Assembly (NCBI GenBank): GCA_964035575.1
Contig: OZ037929.1
Span: 1,054,001-1,118,000 of the forward strand
Direction: 5' to 3'
Length of the DNA: 64,000 bases
Source: Rhynchopus sp. YZ270_cl-10
Lineage: Eukaryota; Euglenozoa; Diplonemea; Diplonemida; Diplonemidae
The notes beneath the pieces were generated by a model, which was not told the DNA's origin, did no database searches, and saw only the letters and a program-made list of their open reading frames with translations. Shown one piece after another: positions 33,380-41,796 of the stretch. Positions within the stretch are counted from its first letter, which is position 1. Each line of letters begins with the position of its first letter. A program made the position numbers and the translations under genes.

Positions 33380-34087
33380 TTATGAGTTGATTTCTTGTGT
33401 GAGGAGTTTGTGTTCCTCTAGGTCTATCTTGTTGTTGTTCAGAAGCCAGTCAAGGATAGTGGATGCTTCTTGTTTGATTGCTTGACTTGTATTACCTGCC
33501 TTCTTTCCTCCTATCAAGATCGTCAGTCTCTTCATTGCACCCTCGGTGTCCATTTGATACACACCACTCCCACTCTTACCTCCTTTACCTCTACCCATAC
33601 CCTTGTTCATCCCTTTCCCTTTCCCTTTACCTTTACCTGTCGATGGTGTCGGAGTAATGCTACCATCAAAAGTAGGCGGATTGTTGGGGTTGTGGAAGTT
33701 CCATGTCGGACCCAGGTTCGGTGTCAGGTTCGGTGTCAAATTCACAGTCGGACCCAGGTTCGGTGTCAAATTCGGGGTTTGCATACTACTAATATGTGAT
33801 AAAGCTTCTTGGAATGATGTCTGGTCTGAAATACCCCAGCTTGACATCGGTTGTGATGTCTGGTCTGAAGCACTCGGTTGTGGTGTGGATGTTGAGGTAT
33901 ATGTTGCAATTCCTGATAAGAAGTTGTCAGTTTGGTCTCCCTCATCTGAAGTCTTGATCGGGGCATCAATCTCCTTCAGGGTTTCTTGTTCGTTGAGAAT
34001 ATCAGATCGTTGTTGTGCTATGGAGTCCTTCAGTCTACCAATATCGCGTAGAAGCTTCTCGAGACTTGATGTATTGTTCAGTTGCAT
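33380..34087 (-). CDS. probable structural protein with low-complexity middle (Polinton)
   Basis: 235 residues from the ATG at 34087. The N-terminus is a coiled coil (LEKLLRDIGRLKDSIAQQ). The centre repeats TPNLTPNLGPT-type units and is followed by a run of GKGKGKGMNKGMGRGKGG. The C-terminus is a compact helical segment (AIKQEASTILDWLLNNNK). No known family is recognised. Its position between penton and packaging ATPase suggests a virion or core protein; the Gly-Lys run could bind DNA. Confidence 0.6.
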   Translation of the reverse strand: MQLNNTSSLEKLLRDIGRLKDSIAQQRSDILNEQETLKEIDAPIKTSDEGDQTDNFLSGIATYTSTSTPQPSASDQTSQPMSSWGISDQTSFQEALSHISSMQTPNLTPNLGPTVNLTPNLTPNLGPTWNFHNPNNPPTFDGSITPTPSTGKGKGKGKGMNKGMGRGKGGKSGSGVYQMDTEGAMKRLTILIGGKKAGNTSQAIKQEASTILDWLLNNNKIDLEEHKLLTQEINS

Positions 34088-34103
34088 TTTTGTTATTGCA
34101 AAA
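34088..34103. promoter_or_regulatory. 16-bp divergent gap before the packaging ATPase
   Basis: Just 16 bp separate the outward-facing ATGs of the structural protein (-) and the packaging ATPase (+). Promoter elements must lie inside the coding regions. Confidence 0.45.
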
Positions 34104-34844
34104 ATGATACGCAATTACGTTACGAGGAATGAGTCACCTGAGGATGATGAACATTCAAAGCTTCTTCCGTCGTGGCCATTCAGGATGTTGTCTGTCGGAT
34201 CTTCTGGGTGTGGGAAGAGCACAGTGATGGGGAATATGCTGATGAACAAGGAGTTGAAGTTACCGTTTGACAGGGTTTTCGTTATCAGCACAACACTACA
34301 CCAACCGATCTACCAGGTTATGATGGAACACTTTGCAGACATTGACGAGAAGATACGAAGTGATCTGGAACGGGAGTTGAAGAAGAAGAAGGTGAGTGAG
34401 GAGAAGATCGACGAGACCTTAGAAGCCTTGAAGCCAACAGCAGAGTTCTTCGACAGTGTTGATGAGTTCGATGTGGAGGACCTTGACCCCAACCAGAAGA
34501 ACCTTGTGTTGTTGGATGACATTGTGATGGAGAAGAAACAGAGAGAGTTCATTGACCTGTATATACGTGGACGTCATCGCAACATCTCACCAGTCTACTT
34601 GAGTCAGAGCTTCTATGACACCCCAAAGGCGATACGACAGAACTGTAGCTGCTTCCTGCTGTTCAACCTCAACAAGAAGGAGAGACGGATGATAGCGACT
34701 TCATGCAGCGACCTTGAGCCTGATGAGTTCAACAGTATGTTTGAGGGTCTGCCCCGGTACAACTTCGTCATGATCGACAACCAGCCTGTTGTTCCTGAAT
34801 TGAAGTATCGAAGGAACTTTGATGAGATTCTGTTTCCAGGATGA
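34104..34844 (+). CDS. Polinton genome-packaging ATPase (FtsK/HerA, A32-like)
   Basis: 246 residues from the ATG at 34104. Walker A is GSSGCGKST and Walker B is LVLLDD, followed by the sensor-like segment SPVYLSQSFYDTP. It would pump the element's DNA into capsids. The frame stays open further upstream, but only as the antisense of the neighbouring structural gene. Eleven nucleotides after its stop begins the small basic protein, then the NTPase; the same order is seen in two other copies in this window. The 3' end of this gene is also the place where the present element inserted into an older relative. Confidence 0.92.
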   Translation: MIRNYVTRNESPEDDEHSKLLPSWPFRMLSVGSSGCGKSTVMGNMLMNKELKLPFDRVFVISTTLHQPIYQVMMEHFADIDEKIRSDLERELKKKKVSEEKIDETLEALKPTAEFFDSVDEFDVEDLDPNQKNLVLLDDIVMEKKQREFIDLYIRGRHRNISPVYLSQSFYDTPKAIRQNCSCFLLFNLNKKERRMIATSCSDLEPDEFNSMFEGLPRYNFVMIDNQPVVPELKYRRNFDEILFPG

Positions 34845-34855
34845 TAAGAGAAACG

Positions 34856-35011
34856 ATGTCCGACAAGACGAGAGACTCAGAAACGAAGGTTCCTCGAGGG
34901 AATTCAGCCCGAGATGTGAGTTCGAGTGGGAGTGTTGGGAGCAAGATAGTGACTGTGATGTGTTGCAGAAGCAAATGTGTAGGGAACCCCAAGGTTGTGG
35001 TCAAGCGTTAG
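34856..35011 (+). CDS. small conserved basic protein, copy 2 (Polinton cargo)
   Basis: 51 residues, MSDKTRDSETK at the start and KIVTVMCCRSKC, then VGNPKVVVKR, at the end. It begins 11 nt after the packaging-ATPase stop. Conserved with 12490-12666 at both ends; a third, broken copy follows at 37830. The Cys cluster and Lys/Arg content suggest nucleic-acid or metal binding, but there is no known family. The leader between this stop and the NTPase start is 199 nt. Confidence 0.6.
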   Translation: MSDKTRDSETKVPRGNSARDVSSSGSVGSKIVTVMCCRSKCVGNPKVVVKR

Positions 35012-35210
35012 GTATTGTTATGACACAGACAATGAATATAGACAAAAGCCTGACTCCCCTCAACTTTTACTCTTTTTCGCAACAACCTCCTCCCCCACCA
35101 CTACTATCTATAGAATCTACATTTCATCAGTCCACGAACAGGACAACACAACCCCTTCTCTCCCTCTTTCTCATGTCCCCACACCTTCCTCTTAAAGAAC
35201 ACCAATCATA

Positions 35211-36905
35211 ATGGGGAAGCAGCAAGCCTTCTGGAGATATTTCCGCCAGGTTCGAAGTCGTGCTTCGAAGGCACAGCCACAGGTTGGCAAACTTAGACAA
35301 GCGTGGGAGTTTGGCAGAAAAGACGTTGCGCTCCTGACGCTCATAGTAACTGTGGTTGGTGGTACGATTGGTGGAGCGAAAGCATGGCACCACTATAATC
35401 TTCTTTGGCAACAAAAGCAGATCGAGATTGAGAAGATGGCACAGAGGAACGAGCTGATGCGACAGCAAAACAAAGATAAACAGAAGGAATTTGAAAAGCA
35501 AACCCAAGCATACCTCGACAACATGCTCGTGAAGATTGTCACAGCACCGTACGAACCCGAAGTACCAATTGGCAGGGAGTATGTTCCAAGACAGCAAGAT
35601 GGTAAACTGGAGAAGGATTTAGGCGACAACATCGCCAAGAATCATTACTTCTTCATGTTGACGGGTGAGAGCGGCTCAGGAAAAACCACGATGATGCAGC
35701 ATTTGCTGAAAAAAAACTACAAGGAAGGCGTGATCTTTGTGGCGGTCAATGCGGATAAGCTGGCGAAGGTGCCTAGCAACATGATGAGAGATGTGGTTGA
35801 AGCGGCTGTGCTCAAGAAGTTCGAAGAGTGCAAGGATCATCCCCGCCATAAGCCCGATTTTACGGACTTCATCAAACACGCCAACGAGGTCCGGAAGAGG
35901 GCGAAGGCGAAGGAGAAGGAGAAGGCACATCCGCTGATCATCTACATCACTCTGGACACGAAGAATGCAAAGCTCAGTTACGATACTATGCATGATATTG
36001 CCGTGGCTGTCGGAGGAATGGCAAGCGACCTTTCATCGAAGAGGAACTGTTGCAAGACCATTCTCGAGTTCTCCAAAACAGGAATCTCCGACACGCTCAA
36101 GACAATCCGCACTGATTTTGGCCGTTTTGAAGTGGATGCGATGACAGAGGAGGAACTCCTGGCTATTGGGAAACAGCTAGTGCTGGAGGGTCCCCAGGAT
36201 CTTGCGATGCCAGAGGCCGAGTTACTGGAGATGAGGAAGAAGAAGGATCCCCAGAATCTTATTGAGCCGTATCTCAAGCACTATCACGACTGGTTGGGCG
36301 GACAGACGAAGACCTTGGTGGGGTTCGTCGAAGGCGGGATGAGGTCTCAAAGTATGCACAGTCTTTGTTGCCTTTTTGTACAACATGATTATTAACCACA
36401 CATCTCATCGCAGTTGAGTCTGCCACCGCTGAAACAAAGGATGAGGTTTTGACGAAGCTGAAGGCGGGTATGCTGTTGTTGGGGTGGGTAGTTTGTCAAT
36501 TATGAGACACACGTATTGCACAGGGATCGATGGGAGGTAGTACCGTGCGAATATTATAATTTTATGAATGATTAAACACATCACTTCGCAGATATCAATG
36601 CCAAGTATAACCTCACATGCAAAAGCCTGGACAAACAGCCGAATCTGGATGTTCTGAAGGGCATGGCACAGGCTGGAGCAGAGGGTGTTTACCACCTTGC
36701 TGCCAACGATGATGCTATTACTGAACTCAGCAAACGCGACTCAGACTCTACACTGATCCGCACAGTGGGTGAGACCCACGTGATGATCCACCGCTACTCT
36801 CACGCACTGTACCTGAATGGCGTGAAGGGGCCAGATGACGAAGGCGTGGAGAAGAATATTACAGAAGTGAAGGAGAAGTTCGGGATGAACGCGAAGTCTG
36901 CGTGA
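35211..36905 (+). CDS. membrane-anchored P-loop NTPase, cargo family copy 2 (in Polinton)
   Basis: Three exons (35211-36351, 36414-36467, 36592-36905), phase 1 junctions with GTATG donors, give 502 residues. Layout: basic N-terminus (FWRYFRQVRSRASKAQ), transmembrane helix DVALLTLIVTVVGGTIGGA at about residues 43-62, coiled coil rich in Gln/Lys to about 105, P-loop GESGSGKTT at about 152, candidate Walker B HPLIIYITLD, YLKHYHDWLGGQTKTL, and a C-terminal part with RDSDSTLIRTVG, MIHRYSHALYLNGV and KEKFGMNAKSA. Intron positions and the 54-nt exon equal those of copy 1 at 10575-12330. The gene lies between the packaging ATPase and the right terminal repeat, so it moves with the element. Introns and a single membrane helix are unusual for a Polinton gene. 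Function is unknown: defence against rival elements, membrane remodelling or host interaction are all open. Confidence 0.82.
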
Positions 36906-37719
36906 TGATATGGGTGTGGGGTGAAGTACTTTTGTGGTTCTTTTTTTTTTGTTTATTTGTGTCTGGAGGAGGTGCGGGGAAGGGTATGAAAAAAAAAGAA
37001 AAAACAGGGTGTTGTCAACTGTCCCAACAACACAGGCTCAGCCGGGTGTGGGTAGGAATAGTGAATATGTTTTGTGATTATATTTTTTACTTTCATTTGT
37101 CACTGGAGGGTGGGAACAACGATGGGTCTTACTTGCAGAATATGTTTTTATATTTTTCCTTTCCCAAACAAAACAAAACAAAACAAATCCAAAAAAAAAA
37201 AAATAATAGTGGAGTTCATCCTCGGGTGTCTACACTAATACAACCAAGTTTTCAAAAAAAAAAAAAAAACATATGCCCTTATGAGAATTTTTCTTTTCTT
37301 TCTGTTTTTCACAACACACTCACCACACTCAGACAGGAGTACAACAAACTACACAAATGGGAAGGATGACAAATTGTGGTTCAAAAGAACCCGTGGTATA
37401 GGCCTACAGGGGAACGCCACGTAAAATAAAGACTAACGCGCCATGTGCACTACCTCTTGGGTGGTTGTGGAAACGTGCACTGCTTCCTGTAGAATTTGTA
37501 TAATTTGGAGATACAGAGTAAACTCACAGCTCCCTACACGGCCGTAAAGGTGAGGAGTATGCAGAAGACACCGACAGGCGGAACCATACCCATCATCACA
37601 TCATTAGGAATACAGTCACCGAAGTCCGAGTCACTGAAGAAGCGACTGCTGAAACAGGTATGACACACGTTGACACAGGTATGTAAAAGGCTACATAAAA
37701 AGTGAATAATGAATAAATT
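36906..37719. other. non-coding right arm of the Polinton
   Basis: No convincing gene. The part up to about 37485 recurs, rearranged by small gaps, at 38507-38960 in the older relic, including GGTATAGGCCTACAGGG and the AATAAAGACTAACGCGCC stretch. A short frame at 37555-37663 encodes a peptide with QSPKSESLKKRLLKQ that faintly recalls the small basic protein and is followed by GTATGA, a possible lost exon. Confidence 0.55.
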
Positions 37720-37784
37720 ATTGGCGCAGTAGAATTTTACCGGGTTTTAATTCCTGCGCCCATCTCTCGATTTCTCCTATTACT
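37720..37784 (-). repeat. Polinton right terminal inverted repeat
   Basis: 65 bp, exact reverse complement of 20403-20467. It is followed at once by AAGCAA (37785-37790), the right copy of the target duplication. Confidence 0.92.
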
Positions 37785-38960
37785 AAGCAACTTTGCTGAT
37801 ATTGTACTTAAAGGATGATAAGAGAAAAGATGTCCGACAAAACTACACAACCCCGAAAATGCAGTCACCGAAGCGACAGCTGAAAGAGTCCGGTGCTCCT
37901 GCGAGACCTTCGACCAAGACGAGAGACGTGAGTTCAAGTGGTAGCGTTGGGAGCAAGATAGTGACTGTGATGTGTTGTCGAAGCAACTGTGTTGCCAACC
38001 CTAATGTGGTGGTAAAACGTTTGTCTTTATCTGTCAGGCTTGGCTTCCACCTGCTACATCCTTCATTGCGAAGAGGTATACTGTCTGTCTATCTTTGTGT
38101 GTGAATACTGTAACAAACCCTCCTTCCCTTTTTATTTTTATCCTTATTCCCTCCATCCTCATAATAATATTATACATGACAACACACATTTTTTTGTTCT
38201 AAATTGTGTAATATTAATGTTTCAGAGGAGCTGGAGAGTGGCAGCACAAAGAGAAAAAGCAGCGTGTTGTGAACTGTCTGAACAAGGTAAGTACTGCTCC
38301 AAATATGGTATTTGCCAAAACTCGGGGAACGCGACTCAAAATCGACACTGGTCCGCTCAGCGAGTGCAAACAGGGTGAGGATCCATCGCTACTCTCACGC
38401 GCTTTACCTGCATGGTGTGACGGGGCCAAAGGACGAAGAAGCGAAAGAGAAGATCAAAGAAGTGAAGGAGAAGTTCGGGATGAACGCCAAGGCCAAGTCT
38501 GCTTGATTGATGATTTGTGTGGGGGTGGGTATTGTGAATATATTTTGTGATAATATTTTTATTTTCATTTGTCTCTGGAGGGTAGTAATAACGATGGGTT
38601 TTACGGGGGGAAAACTTCTTACTTGAACAATATGTGGGAAAAAAAAAAAAAAAAATCGTCCTATGAGTTGAGTGTATGTCTGGTGCTTTGAGTCAGAACG
38701 AGGGGTTTTTGGTGTTATTTTTATATTTTTCCTTTCCCAAACAAAACAAAGTAAAACCAAAAAACAGACCCCTTTATGAGTATTTTATTTTCTTTCTCTT
38801 TTTCACAACACGCTCACCACACGCAGACAGGAGTACAAAATGGAGAGGATAACAAAGTGTGGTTCAAAAGAACCCGTGGTATAGGCCTACAGGGAAACGC
38901 CACGTAAAATAAAGACTAACGCGCCATGTGCACTACGTCTTGGGTGGTTGTGGAAACGTT
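37785..38960 (+). pseudogene. right flank of the older Polinton: remnant of its cargo module
   Basis: This begins with sequence matching the very end of the packaging-ATPase gene, continuing from where the left flank at 20402 stops. It goes on with a broken copy of the small basic protein (from 37830) and remnants of the NTPase gene (38215-38506, ending in the FGMNAK-type C-terminus). Its downstream 38507-38960 is similar to 36906-37485. The copy looks broken in several places and much of the NTPase body is absent. It is older than the nested element, as its sequence is clearly more eroded. Confidence 0.8.
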
Positions 38961-39337
38961 CTTGGTTGCGTAGCGTTCGTTGCGGAGAGATCGCTACGTA
39001 CAGAGCAGTTGCGTTGGTTGTGTTCGCTTGCGTTCATCAACCACACCAGCGATGAGTGTTAAGGACTGCCAAAGAAAACCATATAATGGACAGTACGTTG
39101 TGTGTGGTTTCTTGCGTTGCTCTCTACTCCTGGTAGACTCAACAGTGTGGTGCACAAATCCGATATGTCCACAGCTGCCTTGAGGAGGCTCCGTAATGAT
39201 TCTTCATGACTTCTTGACGTCTCCCCCCGCTCCCTCCCCTTCCCTGCAGACCAATCCCTGCCCTTCCACTTCACCTGTGAGCCCACACCCATACCCACAC
39301 AACAGAACTTGAGAAGGATATATATTTTTGTGAAACA
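38961..39337. other. upstream region of the sedolisin gene
   Basis: No gene seen. Near 38965-39060 there are inverted segments (GTAGCG with CGCTAC, GGTTGTG with CAACCACACC). A TATATATTTTT stretch lies about 20 bp before the sedolisin ATG and may be a TATA-like or start-proximal signal. Confidence 0.45.
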
Positions 39338-40990
39338 ATGCGTGTCTTGTGCCTTGCAGTGCTCGCAGCACTCTCATCGGCAGAGCTTGTGAAGGTGCAC
39401 ACCACGATCAACACCCCGCTCGGGTGGAGCAAGGTGGACGCTGACATGGACACAAACCAGGTCTACGACAACGTTGTGATTGGGATGAAGCGTGCGAACC
39501 CCAAGGCCCTGCAGCAGCTTGTGGACGACGTCTCGAACCCGAAGAGCGCGAACTACCTGAACTACCCGTCCTACGAGGAGGTCGGGAACATGGTGCGCCC
39601 GTCGGCACAGAACACGGCTGTGGTGAAGAAGTGGCTGGCCGAGCACGGCATCCGCACTGTGGTGGAGCACCCGCACGGCGACCACATCAGGATTGAGGCG
39701 ACGCTGGAGCAGCTGTCGCACATGTCGCAGTCTGCGTTTGAGACCTTTGAGCACACGACTGGGCAGAGGATTGCGCGCGCAACCGGCGGAGTGCGCCTGC
39801 CCGCAGAGGTCGCTGCAGTTGTCGAGACCTTCTCCGGATTCCACGGCTTCCCCCTCGACCCCGTGTCTGCACCGCTTGTGAAGGAGAACGTGCAGGCTGC
39901 CGGAGACGTGACACCCCCGTTCCTGCGCAACACCTACAACATCTCTGCTGTGCCTGCCAGTGGCAAGTCGAACATCCAGGCGATTGCGCAGTTCCAGGGC
40001 CAGTACGTGAGCGACGCGGACCTTGCGAACTTCTGCAAGAAGTACGACGGCGGTGCTGACTGCAAGATCGCAAAGTACATCGGGAAGGACAAGCAGATCC
40101 TGCCCGGTGTGGAGTCGATGCTTGACACCGAGTACATGGTGCCGATTGGCGGTGCCCCGACGTGGGTGTACTCGTACCCCGGAACCGACTTCTGCGCAGA
40201 CCTGATTGAGTTTGCCGGGAACGTGTCCTCGGAGGCCGAGCACCCGTCTGTGATCAGCATCAGCTACGGATCCCAGAAGATCGACTTCTGCGAGACATCG
40301 CTGATTGCGCGTTTCAGCGTGGACGTGCAGAAGCTGGCTGCCCTTGGTATCACTGTGATGATCTCCAGCGGCGACGACGGCAGTGGCCACTCGACCCGCC
40401 AGGGCATCAACGCAGGCAAGCTGAGCCCGTCGTACCCCGCATCGATCCCGTACTGCGTGGCTGTTGGGTCGACCTGGTTCCAGCACGGCACGTCTGGCGC
40501 TGAGGAGGCCACCACACAGTTCGGATCGGGCGGAGGGTTCTCCTACGACTTTGACGCCCCGTCATACCAGACGGCCGACATTGCGACCTACCTGAACACC
40601 GTGTCGCTCCCGAAGCTGTCCTACGCCACCAGCGGCCGTGGCTCCCCTGACGTGTCGACCCTTGGCCAGTCCTTCACAGTCATGTGGCACGGGCTTCTCG
40701 AGGCTGTCGGCGGCACCTCTGCGTCGTCCCCAACCTTCGGAGGCATTGTGACCCTGCTGAACGAGGTCTGCCTTGCTGAGTCCGGGAAGACCCTCGGGTT
40801 TGCCAACCCCCTCTTCTACCAGAACCCGCAGATCTTCCGTGACGTGACCAAGGGCACCAACGCCATTGGCAAGAACACCGAGGGGTGGGAGGCCATCAAG
40901 GGATGGGATGCGTCCACAGGACTCGGAACACCAGACTTCCCGCTCATGGTTTCGGCCGTGAAGCAGGCCTGCGCCAACGCCAGGAACTGA
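39338..40990 (+). CDS. secreted sedolisin-family peptidase (tripeptidyl-peptidase type)
   Basis: An acidic serine-carboxyl peptidase (MEROPS S53) that removes tripeptides or cleaves proteins at low pH, in lysosome/phagosome or outside the cell. 550 residues, one exon. A signal peptide (MRVLCLAVLAALSSAE) is followed by the pro-kumamolisin-type prodomain to about residue 180, then the catalytic domain. Catalytic residues seen: Glu259 and Asp263 in GVESMLD, Asp346 in ISSGDDGSG and Ser461 in GGTSASS. The calcium site near the C-terminus is visible in FRDVTKGTN and GWDASTGLGTP. The length fits the family. Strong GC-rich codon use matches its host neighbours. Human CLN2/TPP1 is the best known relative. 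The substrate is unknown; a digestive role would fit a phagotroph. Confidence 0.93.
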   Translation: MRVLCLAVLAALSSAELVKVHTTINTPLGWSKVDADMDTNQVYDNVVIGMKRANPKALQQLVDDVSNPKSANYLNYPSYEEVGNMVRPSAQNTAVVKKWLAEHGIRTVVEHPHGDHIRIEATLEQLSHMSQSAFETFEHTTGQRIARATGGVRLPAEVAAVVETFSGFHGFPLDPVSAPLVKENVQAAGDVTPPFLRNTYNISAVPASGKSNIQAIAQFQGQYVSDADLANFCKKYDGGADCKIAKYIGKDKQILPGVESMLDTEYMVPIGGAPTWVYSYPGTDFCADLIEFAGNVSSEAEHPSVISISYGSQKIDFCETSLIARFSVDVQKLAALGITVMISSGDDGSGHSTRQGINAGKLSPSYPASIPYCVAVGSTWFQHGTSGAEEATTQFGSGGGFSYDFDAPSYQTADIATYLNTVSLPKLSYATSGRGSPDVSTLGQSFTVMWHGLLEAVGGTSASSPTFGGIVTLLNEVCLAESGKTLGFANPLFYQNPQIFRDVTKGTNAIGKNTEGWEAIKGWDASTGLGTPDFPLMVSAVKQACANARN

Positions 40991-41796
40991 ACTAAGTGAT
41001 CGGGTCCAAATTGAGTGAACTGAACTGAGTCGAAGTGACGGCGACAGCCTACGGCTTTGCGTGCTTGTGTTCGTGTTCAGTTTTACTCAGATTCTGACTA
41101 CTATTAATTTCATTTTTTTCTTCTTCACAGCTATTGTTTTGTTTTCTCCGTTTGCTTTACTTTTCTTCGAGTGTTTTTTCTTCTTTTGTTTTCCTATTTG
41201 TTCAGTACCTGCATCCCAGAGGTGTTGTGCACTGTCAGCTTCAATTTCAATTTGATTGTTATTTCTTCGTTTCTCCCTCCCACCATCCGTATCGTATCGT
41301 GTTGTAGTTGCTGTCTGACAATGTGTCTGTTGTGTGTCGGTAGACCATCACAGCCACAGGATGGCAATACAACACGCATCCATTTGTGAAGCTAATGTGT
41401 GGCGTGTTTTTTTTATCTTCCCGTTTGTCTTTGCTATTTTCCACTGCTTCTCCGCTTTGGTGAAGTGTCAGTGTGCTGTCTATATCATTCCTCATGTGTC
41501 GAGCTAACTTCACCACCACAACTTTGTCTCATTTCCCCCCTCCCCTTTGAGCCCCCCGACTAAGGAGATCTAAGTTCTCAGATCTTCAATAAAAACAATT
41601 TTCCCACCTCCCCACTACTTCTCTCCTTGTGTATCACTCAGCTGTGCGAACCCACCACACACAACCACAACTATCACACCCACTGTGCAGGTTTTATTCT
41701 TGTACACATATTATTGTCATAAGGAAAAGAGTACGTGGCGAACGTTGAAGAGCTGTTCTAAGCAAAGAACCTTACAAAAAAGAAGCAGCGTCGCAA
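40991..41796. other. intergenic region between sedolisin and the EGF-repeat gene
   Basis: T-rich 3' flank of the sedolisin gene, then the upstream region of the next gene. A block at 41562-41642 (CGACTAAGGAGATCT, ATCTTCAATAAAAAC, a pyrimidine tract, TCACTCAG) resembles one at 50738-50810 upstream of the MAPEG gene. It could be a shared promoter or the end of a 5'-UTR intron. AATAAA at 41590 could also serve as the sedolisin polyadenylation signal. Confidence 0.5.

Larger units (their letters stand above)
20403..37784. mobile_element. Polinton/Maverick (adintovirus-like) element, 17.4 kb
   Basis: A virus-like DNA element bounded by 65-bp inverted repeats that are identical and start with AG, as is typical of the family. 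A 6-bp target duplication, AAGCAA, flanks it (one A of uncertainty in the left A-run). It carries the full core set: protein-primed PolB, retroviral-type integrase, adenain-type protease, packaging ATPase, double-jelly-roll major capsid and penton. Accessory genes are a pyocin-knob fibre-like protein, a phospholipase A2 protein and a right-arm NTPase cargo. Identical terminal repeats and mostly open genes suggest a recent insertion. It looks largely whole, with about two breaks, both in polB, one of them an inserted MITE-like element. It is nested in an older relative. Confidence 0.93.

Noticed and set aside
33603-34103. N-terminal extension of the packaging ATPase frame
   Set aside because: It overlaps the structural gene 33380-34087 in antisense. 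The family length and the ATG at 34104 fit without it.
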